This document shows, piece after piece, positions 25,675 to 35,361 of a stretch of DNA of 64,000 nucleotides (its first letter is position 1; each line of letters opens with the position of its first letter). This DNA is from an uncultured Roseovarius sp. (GTDB taxonomy: Bacteria; Pseudomonadota; Alphaproteobacteria; Rhodobacterales; Rhodobacteraceae), in the NCBI RefSeq assembly GCF_913057115.1, contig NZ_CAJXNN010000001.1, positions 1 to 64,000 on the forward strand. Reading direction: 5' to 3'. Position numbers and translations under genes: made by a program. The notes under the pieces are model-generated. The model saw only the letters and a program-made list of their open reading frames with translations. It did no database searches and was not told where the DNA came from.

Positions 25675-27443
25675 TAGTTCAAAGATGGGCCAGCTTCACT
25701 GAAAACGCTTTGACGCTTTGCTCCTTTTCACTCAACTATAGGCAGCGATAGAAAAGCACACCGAGGGTTGTTTATGTCGGAACAAAAGATGTTCAGCGCA
25801 CGTGAGGAGTCAATTCATCAGATATTCAAGGAAAAGCGGTACTCAATACCTTATTATCAAAGGCCCTATTCTTGGCTTAAAGACAACGCGGAGAGCTTGT
25901 GGGACGATCTATTCTCAACATGGCAAGAAGGTGGAATGGACGGTTCTGGGTATTTTCTTGGTAGCGTAGTTTTGGTAAATAATCCGAAATCTGGTCGCGA
26001 CGAGGTGGTCGACGGTCAGCAAAGATTTATCACCCTACAACTTCTACTATGCGCACTTTCTCATAGCCTAAATAGCGCTGACAAACGCAGAAAACTAACC
26101 GGCTATTTCATTTCAGAGGAAGATGAATTTGCCGGAACCAAAGCTGAATTAGTCTTACAGCCTGGCACAAGGTATCAGTCAGCCTATGAGCGCATCCTAA
26201 ACAACCAATCGCCAGAAGAGCACGATACAATCGTCGGGAAGAGATTTCTGGAGAACTATCAGATTTTCCGAAACCATTGCGACGACCTTAATCAAGATGA
26301 AATTGCCGACTTTGGTAAGTTCATTCTACAAAAATCATTTATTGCGGTACTACGTGCCGAGGATCAGCTTCGAGCTCTGAGGATTTTCGCGATCCTAAAT
26401 GACCGAGGCATAGATCTACACCCTGTGGACATTCTCAAAGCAAACATTCTGGAAAGGACAAATCTATCCGAGGACCAGAAAAGCAAGTATGCGGAACACT
26501 GGGAAGAATACGAAGAAGATTTCGAGCGGAAACGCTTTCAAGACCTTATCGGCCACATTCGAATGACTTACATCCGCGCTCGAACCCAAAATCCCTTGCA
26601 CGATGACATTTTAGATAGGCTCAAAACGGCTAAACAATCCGAAGAATTCTTAAAAACCGAGTTGCCAAGCTTTGCCAAGGCATTCGAAGCGCTACACAAC
26701 TCAGAAGATATTGACGTCCGAAACCTTGTTGAAATCGGCAGACGTGCTGGCTTCAAGGACTGGGAAGCACCAGCACTGTTTTTGACAAGAAAAAATCAGA
26801 AGTCTCGAATTACAAACAAATCGTAAGGGAAATTACGGGCATTGTAGTCTTCCTCGCGATCACAAAAGCTCCAGACGGCCAACGTGCAGGGCGGTTTGGC
26901 AAAATGATTGGAGACCTTGAACAAATCCTTCAAAAGAAGAAAAAACTCCAAGAAGTGGACAGCCTAAAAATCAGCAAGGCTGAATGGGCGGCCTTTGAAA
27001 CCGCATTGAAAGGTAACGCATATGGAATCAGAGGCTTACGGGCTGGTCTACTCTGGTTAGAGTGCATCTCAGGCGACGATGATAGATCAGTTGAAAGCTC
27101 TGAAATTACGATTGAGCACGTTTTGCCAAGAGCTGTTGGCACGGAAGATTTCTGGCTTGATCGGTTCTCCGAGCAATTATGGAAAGAACATTCGAACCGG
27201 CTAGGAAATCTTCTACTCGTTTCAGGACGCTCTAACACGAAAATGGCGAGAAAGCCGTTCAAAGAGAAAATGAAATACGTCGAGCAAAAGGGAGGTAGCT
27301 CTTGGATATGGACCCAAGATGCTTTGCAAAGAGAAGACTGGACAATGGAAGATATTGAGGAGCGCGAGCAAGCGATGCTATCGCGCTTTAAAAAGCGCCT
27401 CAATATCACCGAAGACTAGTTCAAAAGACTGGGCAAACTGCAC
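25675..27443. mobile_element. Small AT-rich genomic island flanked by imperfect direct repeats
   Basis: The segment is much poorer in GC than its surroundings and carries one foreign-looking gene. Its edges are similar: TAGTTCAAAGATGGGC... at 25675-25699 and TAGTTCAAAAGACTGGGC... at 27417-27443, an imperfect direct repeat of about 25 bp ending in CTTCAC or CTGCAC. No integrase or transposase is present. Insertion by recombination is an inference from the composition and the repeats. Confidence 0.6.
25774..27419 (+). pseudogene. GmrSD-like type IV restriction protein (DUF262-DUF1524), frameshifted
   Basis: Two ORFs in different frames make up one gene. The first (25774-26826) has the DUF262 start 'YSIPYYQRPYSW' and 'EVVDGQQRFITLQLLL', the ParB-like NTPase-type core. 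The second (from 26904) has the DUF1524 HNH-type nuclease motif 'ITIEHVLPRAV...NRLGNLLLVSGRSNT'. Reading frame +0 back from the second ORF gives sensible sequence ('KKSEVSNYKQIVREITG') up to about 26780, so a single -1 shift near the A6 run at 26790-26795 splits the gene. Ordinarily such proteins cut modified phage DNA. AT-rich, unlike its neighbours. It could be a pseudogene, an assembly error or programmed slippage. Confidence 0.85.
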
Positions 27444-27480
27444 CGACGCGATACCGACAGAATACCGACGTTTTACCGAC
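27441..27480. repeat. Four ACCGAC iterons spaced by exactly 11 bp
   Basis: CACCGAC at 27441 and TACCGAC at 27452, 27463 and 27474 repeat with an 11-bp period, about one helical turn, so all face one side of the DNA. They overlap the end of the right island repeat and lie 66-105 bp upstream of the uracil-DNA glycosylase gene. Confidence 0.75.
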
Positions 27481-27545
27481 GTGGGTTTTTTGCGGTCTTT
27501 CAGGCCCTTTCCCCTCCCCCCTCACAGGGCTACCTTAAGGGCGAA

Positions 27546-28322
27546 ATGGAATCGGCTTTGGATTTTCACACCGCAAAGGCGCTGCTGGATTGGCAGATCG
27601 AACTCGGCGCGACCGAGGCGATTTGCGATGCCCCGGTCAACCGCTACGAGGTGCCGGAAAAACAGGCCAAACCAACCCCCGCAGCGGCCCCTGCGCCGGT
27701 GGTTGAGGAAAAAACCGATTCTGTGGCCGAGGCCAAGGCAGCGGCGAAATCCTGCAATGATCTCAATGCCTTGCGCGCGGCCATGGCCGCGTTTGAGCAC
27801 TGCGAATTGAAGCGCGGCGCGCGCAATCTGGTCTTTGCCGATGGCACCCCGCAGGCCCGCGTGATGATCATTGGCGAGGCCCCGGGCCGAGATGAGGATC
27901 GCGAGGGGCGGCCCTTTGTTGGCCGGGCCGGGCAATTGCTGGATCGGATGTTGGCGGCGATTGATCTGGGCCGCGAGGCGCAAGCCATTGAAAACGCTGT
28001 CTATATCACCAACGTCCTGCCGTGGCGACCGCCCCAGAACCGCGACCCCAAGCCCGAAGAAATCGCCATGCTGCTGCCGTTTCTACAGCGGCATGTGGAG
28101 CTGATTGATCCGCAAGTCATTGTTTTGATGGGCAATATCAGTTGTCAGGCGGGGCTTGGGCGGCGCGGCATCACCCGTCTGCGCGGCAACTGGGCCGAGG
28201 CCTATGGCCGCCCCGCCCTGCCGATGTTCCACCCCGCCTACCTTCTGCGCAACCCACACGCCAAGCGTGAGGCTTGGGCCGACCTGCTTGAACTAAAGGC
28301 GCGGCTTGGGGCAAGCCAATGA
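27546..28322 (+). CDS. Uracil-DNA glycosylase, family 4 type
   Basis: Removes uracil from DNA at the start of base excision repair. After a poorly conserved, alanine/proline-rich N-terminal 75 residues, the core shows 'IIGEAPGRDEDREGRPFVGRAGQLLDRML', 'YITNVLPWRPPQNRDP' and 'PMFHPAYLLRNPHAKRE'. The cysteine ligands of the family's 4Fe-4S cluster are plausible in 'FEHCELKRGAR' and 'NISCQAGLG'. Coupled by ATGA to the phosphoesterase gene. Confidence 0.92.
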   Translation: MESALDFHTAKALLDWQIELGATEAICDAPVNRYEVPEKQAKPTPAAAPAPVVEEKTDSVAEAKAAAKSCNDLNALRAAMAAFEHCELKRGARNLVFADGTPQARVMIIGEAPGRDEDREGRPFVGRAGQLLDRMLAAIDLGREAQAIENAVYITNVLPWRPPQNRDPKPEEIAMLLPFLQRHVELIDPQVIVLMGNISCQAGLGRRGITRLRGNWAEAYGRPALPMFHPAYLLRNPHAKREAWADLLELKARLGASQ

Positions 28323-28918
28323 AAATACTGGCGTTTTCCGATCTGCACCATTCCGCCTCTCGTGCCGAAATTCTGGTCGAGGCCGCGCAAGAGGCCGATC
28401 TTGTCATCGGCGCCGGGGATTTCTGTAACGCCCGCCGCGGCCTGCCCGAGGCTATGGCCCTGCTCGATGGCATCACCGCGCCGATGGTGGTGGTGCCGGG
28501 CAATGCCGAAAGCGATAAGGAACTTAAAAAAGCTGCGCGCAAAGGCATCCACGTCTTGCATGGTGAAGCCTGTGACATCGGTGGTCTGCGCCTTTTTGGT
28601 GTGGGATATGGCGTACCGCCGACGCCTTTTGGCGCGTGGTCGTGCGATATGTCAGAAGCAGACGCCGAGAGCCTGCTAAACCGTTGCAAGGGCGTGGATA
28701 TTCTGATCACCCATTCGCCGCCCAAGGGTGTTGCAGATGTGACATCGCAGGGGATTTCGGTCGGCTCCACCGCCATCCGCGCGGCCATCGAGACCCTGCA
28801 ACCGCAACTGGCCCTTTGTGGCCATATCCACGACAGTTGGGGCCAAACCGGCCAGATTGGCGCGACCCAAGTGGTCAACCTTGGCCCCACGCCAAATTGG
28901 TTCAAGATCGACGCATAA
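28319..28918 (+). CDS. Metallophosphoesterase family protein
   Basis: 199 residues with the calcineurin-like phosphoesterase motifs in order: 'FSDLHHSASRAE' (DxH), 'IGAGDFCNAR' (GD), 'VVPGNAESD' (GN), 'THSPPKG' and 'CGHIHDSWG' (GHxH). Cytoplasmic; substrate unknown. Overlaps the end of the glycosylase gene. Confidence 0.92.
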   Translation: MKILAFSDLHHSASRAEILVEAAQEADLVIGAGDFCNARRGLPEAMALLDGITAPMVVVPGNAESDKELKKAARKGIHVLHGEACDIGGLRLFGVGYGVPPTPFGAWSCDMSEADAESLLNRCKGVDILITHSPPKGVADVTSQGISVGSTAIRAAIETLQPQLALCGHIHDSWGQTGQIGATQVVNLGPTPNWFKIDA

Positions 28919-28933
28919 AGGATAAATTTAGGC

Positions 28934-29476
28934 ATGAGCCGTATCGACGAGAGCAAAGACTTCATCCCTGTTCGTATCGCCATCCTCACGGTCAGCGATA
29001 GCCGCGATATCTCCGAGGACCGCTCGGGCGAGGCTCTGGTCACCCGGATCGAAGCGGCGGGTCATATCCTTGCCGATCGGATGATCGTGCGCGACGAGCG
29101 CGACCAGATCGCCGATCAGTTGCGCGAATGGGTCGCTTCGGATGATGTCGATGTCGTGATCTCGACCGGCGGCACGGGCTTGACCGGGCGCGACGTGACG
29201 GTTGAGGCGCATCGTGATGTTTATGAAAAGGAAATCGACGCCTTCGGCACGATTTTCACCATGGTTTCGATGCAGAAGATCGGCACAAGCGCGGTACAAT
29301 CCCGCGCAACCGGGGGCGTTGCGGGCGGCACTTACCTGTTTGCCCTGCCCGGCAGCCCGGGGGCCTGCAAGGATGCATGGGACGAGATTCTCAAGTGGCA
29401 GTTGGACTACCGGCACCTGCCCTGCAATTTCGTGGAAATCATGCCCCGGCTGGACGAGCATCAGCGACGGAAATAG
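28934..29476 (+). CDS. moaB: Molybdenum cofactor biosynthesis protein B
   Basis: MoaB/MogA-fold protein that binds molybdopterin. The motifs 'AILTVSDSRDISEDRSGEAL', 'DVVISTGGTGLTGRDVTVEA' and 'YLFALPGSPGACKDAWDEIL' are typical, and 180 residues is the usual length. The cofactor is needed by MsrP encoded at the left end of the window. Ribosome-binding site AAAGGA upstream. Confidence 0.93.
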   Translation: MSRIDESKDFIPVRIAILTVSDSRDISEDRSGEALVTRIEAAGHILADRMIVRDERDQIADQLREWVASDDVDVVISTGGTGLTGRDVTVEAHRDVYEKEIDAFGTIFTMVSMQKIGTSAVQSRATGGVAGGTYLFALPGSPGACKDAWDEILKWQLDYRHLPCNFVEIMPRLDEHQRRK

Positions 29477-29572
29477 CGACCCGCCGCGTTGAACCTCCGG
29501 CGCTTGGCTTTTTCCGCCCGACGCTTACATTTAACCATCGGGCCCTTGGGCCAAGCAAAGGACACGGTGTGC

Positions 29573-31024
29573 ATGCGGTTTTTGCGTCAAAGCCTGACTG
29601 GCTTGTTTTTGGTTTCACTGACTTTGGCCCTGCTGGTCTATGCAGGCCAACTGGTTTTCAGTGCCTTGCAAGAGCGCATGGCCAGCGAACCACGCGTGCC
29701 AGAACGGCAGGAACGCGTTTTTGCCGTCAACCTTGTCATGGCCGAGGAACAGACCATCACACCGGTATTGACCGCATATGGCGAAATACAAAGCCTGCGG
29801 ACTTTGGAAATTCGCGCCAAGACCAGTGGAACCCTGACCGAACTATCCGAGGATTTCGAAGAAGGCGGTATGGTCGAACAAGGCCAGCTGCTGGCCCAGA
29901 TCGACCCGTCCAACGCGCAATCGGCCCTGAACCTTGCCGAAAGCGACCTACTGGATGCGCAGGCCGAGGTGCGCGATGCAGAACGTGCGCTTGAAATCGC
30001 CCAAGATGAACTGGCCGCCGCGCGCGAACAGGCCGCGCTGCGCGAGCGGGCCTATCGGCGTCAGCTTGATCTGGAAGAGCGTGGGGTGGGCACCGCTGCG
30101 GCGGTGGAAACCGCTGAACTATCTGCCGCACAGGCCCGACAGGCGGAACTAGCCAGCCGTCAGGCCCTTGCCAATGCCGAGGCTCGGGTCGATCAAGCCC
30201 GTACACGTTTGTCCCGGTCAAAGATCGCTCGCGATGACGCGCAACGGCGCCTTGAGGATACCACGATCACTGCTGAATTCGCCGGCACCCTTGACGCAGT
30301 GAACGCTGTCGCGGGTGGTTTCGTGTCACTCAATGAGCGGCTCGCCAACTTGATTGATGCCAATTCACTGGAAGTCGCTTTCCGGGTCTCGACAGCGCAG
30401 TATGTGCGTCTGCTCGACGATGAGGGGCAGCTCATTCGCGCGCCCGTTTCGGTGGCCTTGGCGACACAGGGGCTGGATCTTCGCGCCACTGGCCGGATCA
30501 TCCGTGACAGCGGCGCTGTCGAAGAGGGTCAAACCGGGCGCATGATATTTGCAAAACTCGACAAGCCCGGCGGCTTGAAGCCCGGCGACTTCGTCACTGT
30601 CGAGATCGAAGAACCACCGGTTGCCAACGCGATACGCCTACCTGCCACGGCGCTCGGCCCGGAAGGCAACGTATTGGTTCTGACCTCGGAAGACAGGCTT
30701 GAATCCATGCCGGTGAAACTTCTGCGACGGCAGGGCGATGATATCCTTGTCCGGGCCGATGGCCTTTCCGGCCGCGAAGTTGTCGCGCAACGATCTCCGC
30801 TTCTGGGAGCGGGCATCAAGGTGCGACCGCTGCGGCAGCAATCCGAGGCCGACAGCAACGATTTGATGGACCTCAGCGATGAGCGCCGCGCCCGCCTGAT
30901 CGAGTTCGTGCGCGACAGCACTGACATGGGGCGCGAGGAAAAGTCCCGCCTGCTGGCTCAGCTGGAACAGGCCAAGGTCCCTGCCGGCATGGTCACGCGG
31001 CTTGAAACCCGCATGGGGGGCTAA
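29573..31024 (+). CDS. RND efflux periplasmic adaptor (HlyD/MFP family)
   Basis: 483 residues: one N-terminal membrane segment ('LTGLFLVSLTLALLVYAGQLVF'), a lipoyl half ('TPVLTAYGEIQSLRTLEIRAKTSG'), a long alpha-helical hairpin rich in Ala, Glu and Arg (about residues 125-230), the second lipoyl half and a beta-barrel. Links the inner-membrane pump encoded next to an outer-membrane channel. The start at 29573 was preferred to the upstream 29489, which lacks a ribosome-binding site and a normal N-terminus. Confidence 0.9.
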   Translation: MRFLRQSLTGLFLVSLTLALLVYAGQLVFSALQERMASEPRVPERQERVFAVNLVMAEEQTITPVLTAYGEIQSLRTLEIRAKTSGTLTELSEDFEEGGMVEQGQLLAQIDPSNAQSALNLAESDLLDAQAEVRDAERALEIAQDELAAAREQAALRERAYRRQLDLEERGVGTAAAVETAELSAAQARQAELASRQALANAEARVDQARTRLSRSKIARDDAQRRLEDTTITAEFAGTLDAVNAVAGGFVSLNERLANLIDANSLEVAFRVSTAQYVRLLDDEGQLIRAPVSVALATQGLDLRATGRIIRDSGAVEEGQTGRMIFAKLDKPGGLKPGDFVTVEIEEPPVANAIRLPATALGPEGNVLVLTSEDRLESMPVKLLRRQGDDILVRADGLSGREVVAQRSPLLGAGIKVRPLRQQSEADSNDLMDLSDERRARLIEFVRDSTDMGREEKSRLLAQLEQAKVPAGMVTRLETRMGG

Positions 31025-31027
31025 GCC

Positions 31028-34000
31028 ATGGCACGCCAGATCCCGGCCCGCGCCGGTGGGCTATTGTCTTACTTCACGCGCCACAGGACCGTGGCAAACC
31101 TTTTGTTGGTGGTCCTGGTGGTGCTGGGCCTTGCGGCCGCCCCCAAGATGCGGGCGCAGTTTTTCCCTGACGTAATCGTTGACAGCGTGAGTGTTTCGGT
31201 CATCTGGGACGGGGCAAGCGCCGAAGATGTGGATGCTGCCATTGTGCAGGTATTGGAGCCCGCGCTTCTTGCCGTGGAAGGCGTCGAAAGCAGTAGCGCC
31301 ACCAGCCGCGAAAACCGCGCCAGCGTCGAGCTTGAATTCGAGCCCGGCTGGGACATGGGCCGCGCCGCGGACGAAGTGCAAGCAGCGGTCGATGCCATCA
31401 CCACGCTGCCCGAAGAAGCCGAAGAACCGCAGGTTCGCCGTGGGGCGTGGCGGGACAGGGTGACAGATATCGTCATTACCGGGCCAGTCGCGCCCGAGCA
31501 GCTTGGCCTTTTTGCCGATGAACTCGTCACGCGGCTTTTCAATGCAGGCGTCACACGGACAACGGTAAGAGGGGTTGCCGCACCGAAGACGATTGTTGAA
31601 GTCACCTCGACCGAACTTATGTCGCACGACGTCACCATGGCCGAGATCGCCGAAGTCATTGCCGGCGAAGTGGATGCCGACCCCGCAGGCGATGTAAAAG
31701 GCGCCAATACGCGGGTGCGAACGGGCGTCGAAAAGCGCCAACCCGATCAGATTGCGGCGATTGTCCTACGCTCGAACCCGGATGGGTCTTCGCTGACCAT
31801 TGGCGATGTGGCCGACGTGCGAGTCGAAGGGATCACACGGGACCTGAGCTATTTCGTGGGCGATGACCCCGCCATGTCGATCCGGGTAGACCGGTCGGCG
31901 CGCGGCGATGCCATCGCCATCCAGGAGGAAGTGGCCAAAATTGCCGCGGCGATGGAGCGGACCCTGCCGGAGGGGGTCAATATCGAATTGATCCGCACCC
32001 GCTCAGAGGCGATTTCCGGGCGGCTGGATACGCTCTTGGACAACGGGATCACGGGGCTGGCGCTTGTCGTGGCGCTTTTGTTCATGTTTCTCAACGCCCG
32101 AACGGCCTTTTGGGTGGCGGCGGGTATTCCGGTGGCGATGCTGGCGGCGATTGCCCTGATGTATATCGGTGGGCTGACGATCAACATGGTTTCGCTTTTT
32201 GCCCTTATCATTACCCTTGGCATCGTGGTGGATGACGCCATCGTGGTGGGCGAACATGCCGACGCGCGCTATCGAAAGTTCGGGGAAGCTCCGGTGGTTG
32301 CCGCTGAACGCGCGGCACAGCGGATGGCCCTTCCGGTGTTTTCTGCCACGCTGACAACACTGATTGCGTTTTTCGGGCTGACCGCCGTTGGTGGCCGCTT
32401 TGGCGATTTGATCATCGACATTCCGTTCACCGTGATCGCCGTTTTGACCGCATCACTGGTGGAATGCTTCCTCATCCTGCCGCATCATATGTCCCATTCC
32501 CTGAGCCATGCGCACAAGCGGCACTGGTACGACGCCCCAAGCCGCGTGGTGAACCACGGATTCGTCTGGGTCCGCGAGGCCTTGTTCCGGCCTTTCATGG
32601 CGTGGGTGATCCGCCTGCGATACCCCGTCATGGCCGGCGTGATTGCCATTCTCGCCTCGCAGGTCGCCGTTTTCGTGCAGGGCGACGTGCAATGGCGTTT
32701 CTTCAACGCACCCGAGCGCGGTAGCGTCACCGGAAATTTTGCCATGGCGCCGGGTGCCACGCGCGAAGACTCGCTTGAGATGATGCGCGAATTGCAACGC
32801 GCAACCGAGGAATTGGGCGCCGAGTACGAAGAACGCCATGGCCGCAATCCATTGGACTACGTGATGGCGCAGGTCGGCGGGAATACGGGTTATGGTCTGG
32901 CAGGTGCCGACACCAAGGAACCCGATCAACTGGGCGGCATTGCGATAGAATTGATTGATGCCGACCTGCGGCCTTATTCCAGCTTTGCCTTTGTCGGCGA
33001 GTTGCAGGAACGCGTGCAGCATCATCCGCTGGCCGAAACCGTCAGCTTCCGAGGGTGGCGCTCAGGGCCCGGGGGGGATGCCTTGGACGTGGAGTTTTAC
33101 GGGGCAAGCGCCGAGACCCTCAAGGCCGCATCCGAAGCCTTGAAAGAGGCTTTGTCGCGCTATCCGGAGGTGTCGGGCGTCCAAGACAATCTGGCCTACG
33201 ACAAACAGGAGCTTATCCTTGAGCTGACGCCACAGGGTCAAGCGCTTGGCTTTACCATAGATGGCTTGGGCCGTGTGATGCGCCACCGTCTGAACGGTAT
33301 CGAGGCGGCGACATACCCGCTTGGCCCACGCAGCGCCGAGATTCGTGTGGAATTGCCCGAAGATGAGCTCACCGCCGATTTCCTTGAACGCATGCAGTTG
33401 CGCACGCCGCAAGGCGCCTATGTGCCACTTGCCGATTTGGTAAGCGTGGAGCAGCGCACCGGGTTTTCCACCGTGCGGCGAGAAAACGGCATCCGCTTGA
33501 TCAATGTGACCGGGGACATCTCGGAAGATGATCCGGCCCGCGCGAGTGAAATCAACGAAGCCCTCGAAACCGAGATACTGCCCCGGATTGCCAGCGAACA
33601 GCAGGTCGAATGGCGGCTGTCGGGCCTGAGCGAGCAGGAGAGTGAATTTCTGGCTGATGCGCGTCTTGGCCTGATCCTGACCCTGACCGGCATTTACCTT
33701 GTTCTGGCATGGGTCTTTTCAAGCTGGACACGGCCCATTGTGGTGATGGCGATCATTCCCTTCGGCTTGGTTGGCACGATCTATGGGCATAATGCATGGG
33801 ATGTGCCGCTGAGCATGTTCACGGTTGTGGGACTGTTGGGTATGACAGGTATTATCATCAACGACTCGATCGTTCTGGTCACGACAATCGACGAACACGC
33901 CCGGGACCGTGGGCTTTTCCCCGGGATCATCGACGGGGCGGTTGACCGGCTCAGGCCCGTTTTCCTGACGACAGCGACAACTGTTCTTGGTTTGATGCCC

Positions 34001-34435
34001 TTGCTTTTCGAAGGCTCGCAACAGGCGCAGTTCCTGAAACCCACCGTGATCACATTGGTTTACGGTCTTGGGTTCGGGGTTGTCGTGGTCCTGTTGGTGG
34101 TGCCTGCCCTCATTGCGATGCAGCAGGACGTGGCACGCCAGACAAACGCCCTGAAGCGTAGTCTGCGCGCGCCGGTACCGGCGGTTCGCAGAACAGTCGC
34201 CTTGGGTGGGGTGGCGATCATGGCTTGGCTGGTCGCGACCATGGGCACCACCCTTGTGTCAGGCACCCTGCCGGCGGTCCTGACCTCGCTCGCCCCAATG
34301 CTTGAGGAATTGCCCGCGATGCCCGCCGCCTTGGCAATATTCATCACCGGTGCGGCGCTGATCGTTCTGGGGCTTTACGCGGGGCTGTCCCTGACCGGCC
34401 GGAGCCGGGCCGATCAGCGTGCCGGACAACCCTGA
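31028..34435 (+). CDS. RND-family efflux pump, inner-membrane subunit
   Basis: 1135 residues of AcrB/MexB type with two repeats of membrane helices and large periplasmic loops. The proton-relay helix 4 motif is present ('GIVVDDAIVVGEHADARYR'), and the second half repeats the architecture ('GMTGIIINDSIVLVTTIDEHARDRG'). Starts 3 nt after the adaptor gene. No TolC-like gene is adjacent. It overlaps the 3' end of the convergent DsbD-N-like gene by 22 bp. Confidence 0.94.
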   Translation: MARQIPARAGGLLSYFTRHRTVANLLLVVLVVLGLAAAPKMRAQFFPDVIVDSVSVSVIWDGASAEDVDAAIVQVLEPALLAVEGVESSSATSRENRASVELEFEPGWDMGRAADEVQAAVDAITTLPEEAEEPQVRRGAWRDRVTDIVITGPVAPEQLGLFADELVTRLFNAGVTRTTVRGVAAPKTIVEVTSTELMSHDVTMAEIAEVIAGEVDADPAGDVKGANTRVRTGVEKRQPDQIAAIVLRSNPDGSSLTIGDVADVRVEGITRDLSYFVGDDPAMSIRVDRSARGDAIAIQEEVAKIAAAMERTLPEGVNIELIRTRSEAISGRLDTLLDNGITGLALVVALLFMFLNARTAFWVAAGIPVAMLAAIALMYIGGLTINMVSLFALIITLGIVVDDAIVVGEHADARYRKFGEAPVVAAERAAQRMALPVFSATLTTLIAFFGLTAVGGRFGDLIIDIPFTVIAVLTASLVECFLILPHHMSHSLSHAHKRHWYDAPSRVVNHGFVWVREALFRPFMAWVIRLRYPVMAGVIAILASQVAVFVQGDVQWRFFNAPERGSVTGNFAMAPGATREDSLEMMRELQRATEELGAEYEERHGRNPLDYVMAQVGGNTGYGLAGADTKEPDQLGGIAIELIDADLRPYSSFAFVGELQERVQHHPLAETVSFRGWRSGPGGDALDVEFYGASAETLKAASEALKEALSRYPEVSGVQDNLAYDKQELILELTPQGQALGFTIDGLGRVMRHRLNGIEAATYPLGPRSAEIRVELPEDELTADFLERMQLRTPQGAYVPLADLVSVEQRTGFSTVRRENGIRLINVTGDISEDDPARASEINEALETEILPRIASEQQVEWRLSGLSEQESEFLADARLGLILTLTGIYLVLAWVFSSWTRPIVVMAIIPFGLVGTIYGHNAWDVPLSMFTVVGLLGMTGIIINDSIVLVTTIDEHARDRGLFPGIIDGAVDRLRPVFLTTATTVLGLMPLLFEGSQQAQFLKPTVITLVYGLGFGVVVVLLVVPALIAMQQDVARQTNALKRSLRAPVPAVRRTVALGGVAIMAWLVATMGTTLVSGTLPAVLTSLAPMLEELPAMPAALAIFITGAALIVLGLYAGLSLTGRSRADQRAGQP

Positions 34436-35223
34436 ATATCAACGGCCTGACCACCGCCAAGAACGGTTATCCGTAGACCATCCCGATTGAGTGCGAAGCT
34501 GTCGCCTTCGACGTGATAAAGTTCCGTTTCAGCCACAAGCCGCCCATTCTGCCGGGTCGTTCTGGCCTGTGCCACCCAGATTTGCGGGTTGTCCGTCTCA
34601 ATGACGGCGATCTCGTCACGGCCTTGGCGCTTGACGTCAATCTCGGCGCGCAGGCGCATCCCATCTTCTATCGGCGATACGGAACAAACAACGCGTCCAA
34701 CGCCTGCTTCCCGGGCCGAGTACGGTCGCGCCGCAAGCGCCGCCACGATGCGCGGATCACGCTTACCGCCTGCCTGAGGAAGATCTTGCGAGATGCTCAG
34801 GGTCAAAGGCAGGCACACATCTTTGCACAGCCCCAGTTCAAGCGTGCCATCCAGATTGATCGCCTGCCCTGCCTGCTTTGGCGTAAAATGTATCGGCAAC
34901 GTCAGGGAATCGGCATATCCGATAGTGCGCACCCCGTTTTGGGACAGAGTACGGGGTGTTGGCCATGTGATCGCCACATCCGACAAATTGCGCGACCCTG
35001 ACCAGTTGAAGCGCGGCGGAATGCCCGCATCGCCGGGCGCGCGCCAATAGGTTTTCCAACCGTCCTGAAGTTCCAGATGAAGGGCAGCGACATGGCGCCC
35101 ATCCGTAGCACGCCATCCTGTCAGGATACTGGCCTCAACCAGATCGGCGGCAGGATTGGCATGCACAGGGGGCGCAAAGGCACCTGCAAGAGCCACGCAA
35201 ATAGCAGAGAGTTTTCTAATCAT
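34414..35223 (-). CDS. Secreted protein with DsbD N-terminal-like domain
   Basis: About 269 residues with a signal peptide (MIRKLSAICVALAGAFAPPVHA) and an immunoglobulin-like DsbD alpha-type domain: 'DGWKTYWRAPGDAGIPPRF', 'YADSLTLPIHFTP' and the redox pair 'CKDVCLPL'. Unlike full DsbD, the membrane and thioredoxin parts are missing, so it probably works with a separate CcdA-like partner in periplasmic thiol reduction. The ATG at 35223 has GAAAGG upstream; the listed start is 24 bases earlier. Confidence 0.8.
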   Translation of the reverse strand: MIRKLSAICVALAGAFAPPVHANPAADLVEASILTGWRATDGRHVAALHLELQDGWKTYWRAPGDAGIPPRFNWSGSRNLSDVAITWPTPRTLSQNGVRTIGYADSLTLPIHFTPKQAGQAINLDGTLELGLCKDVCLPLTLSISQDLPQAGGKRDPRIVAALAARPYSAREAGVGRVVCSVSPIEDGMRLRAEIDVKRQGRDEIAVIETDNPQIWVAQARTTRQNGRLVAETELYHVEGDSFALNRDGLRITVLGGGQAVDIQGCPAR

Positions 35224-35361
35224 GCCTTTCAAATGGGGGATTCCCATTGAAATGCCAACTCACTTTCCGGCGAGAAGTCGCGAGTATGTCGCATCGCATG
35301 CTTGCACTGTAGCCACGCTACCCCCATTCTTTAGGAGGTAAGCCAGAGAACAGAGCATCCC

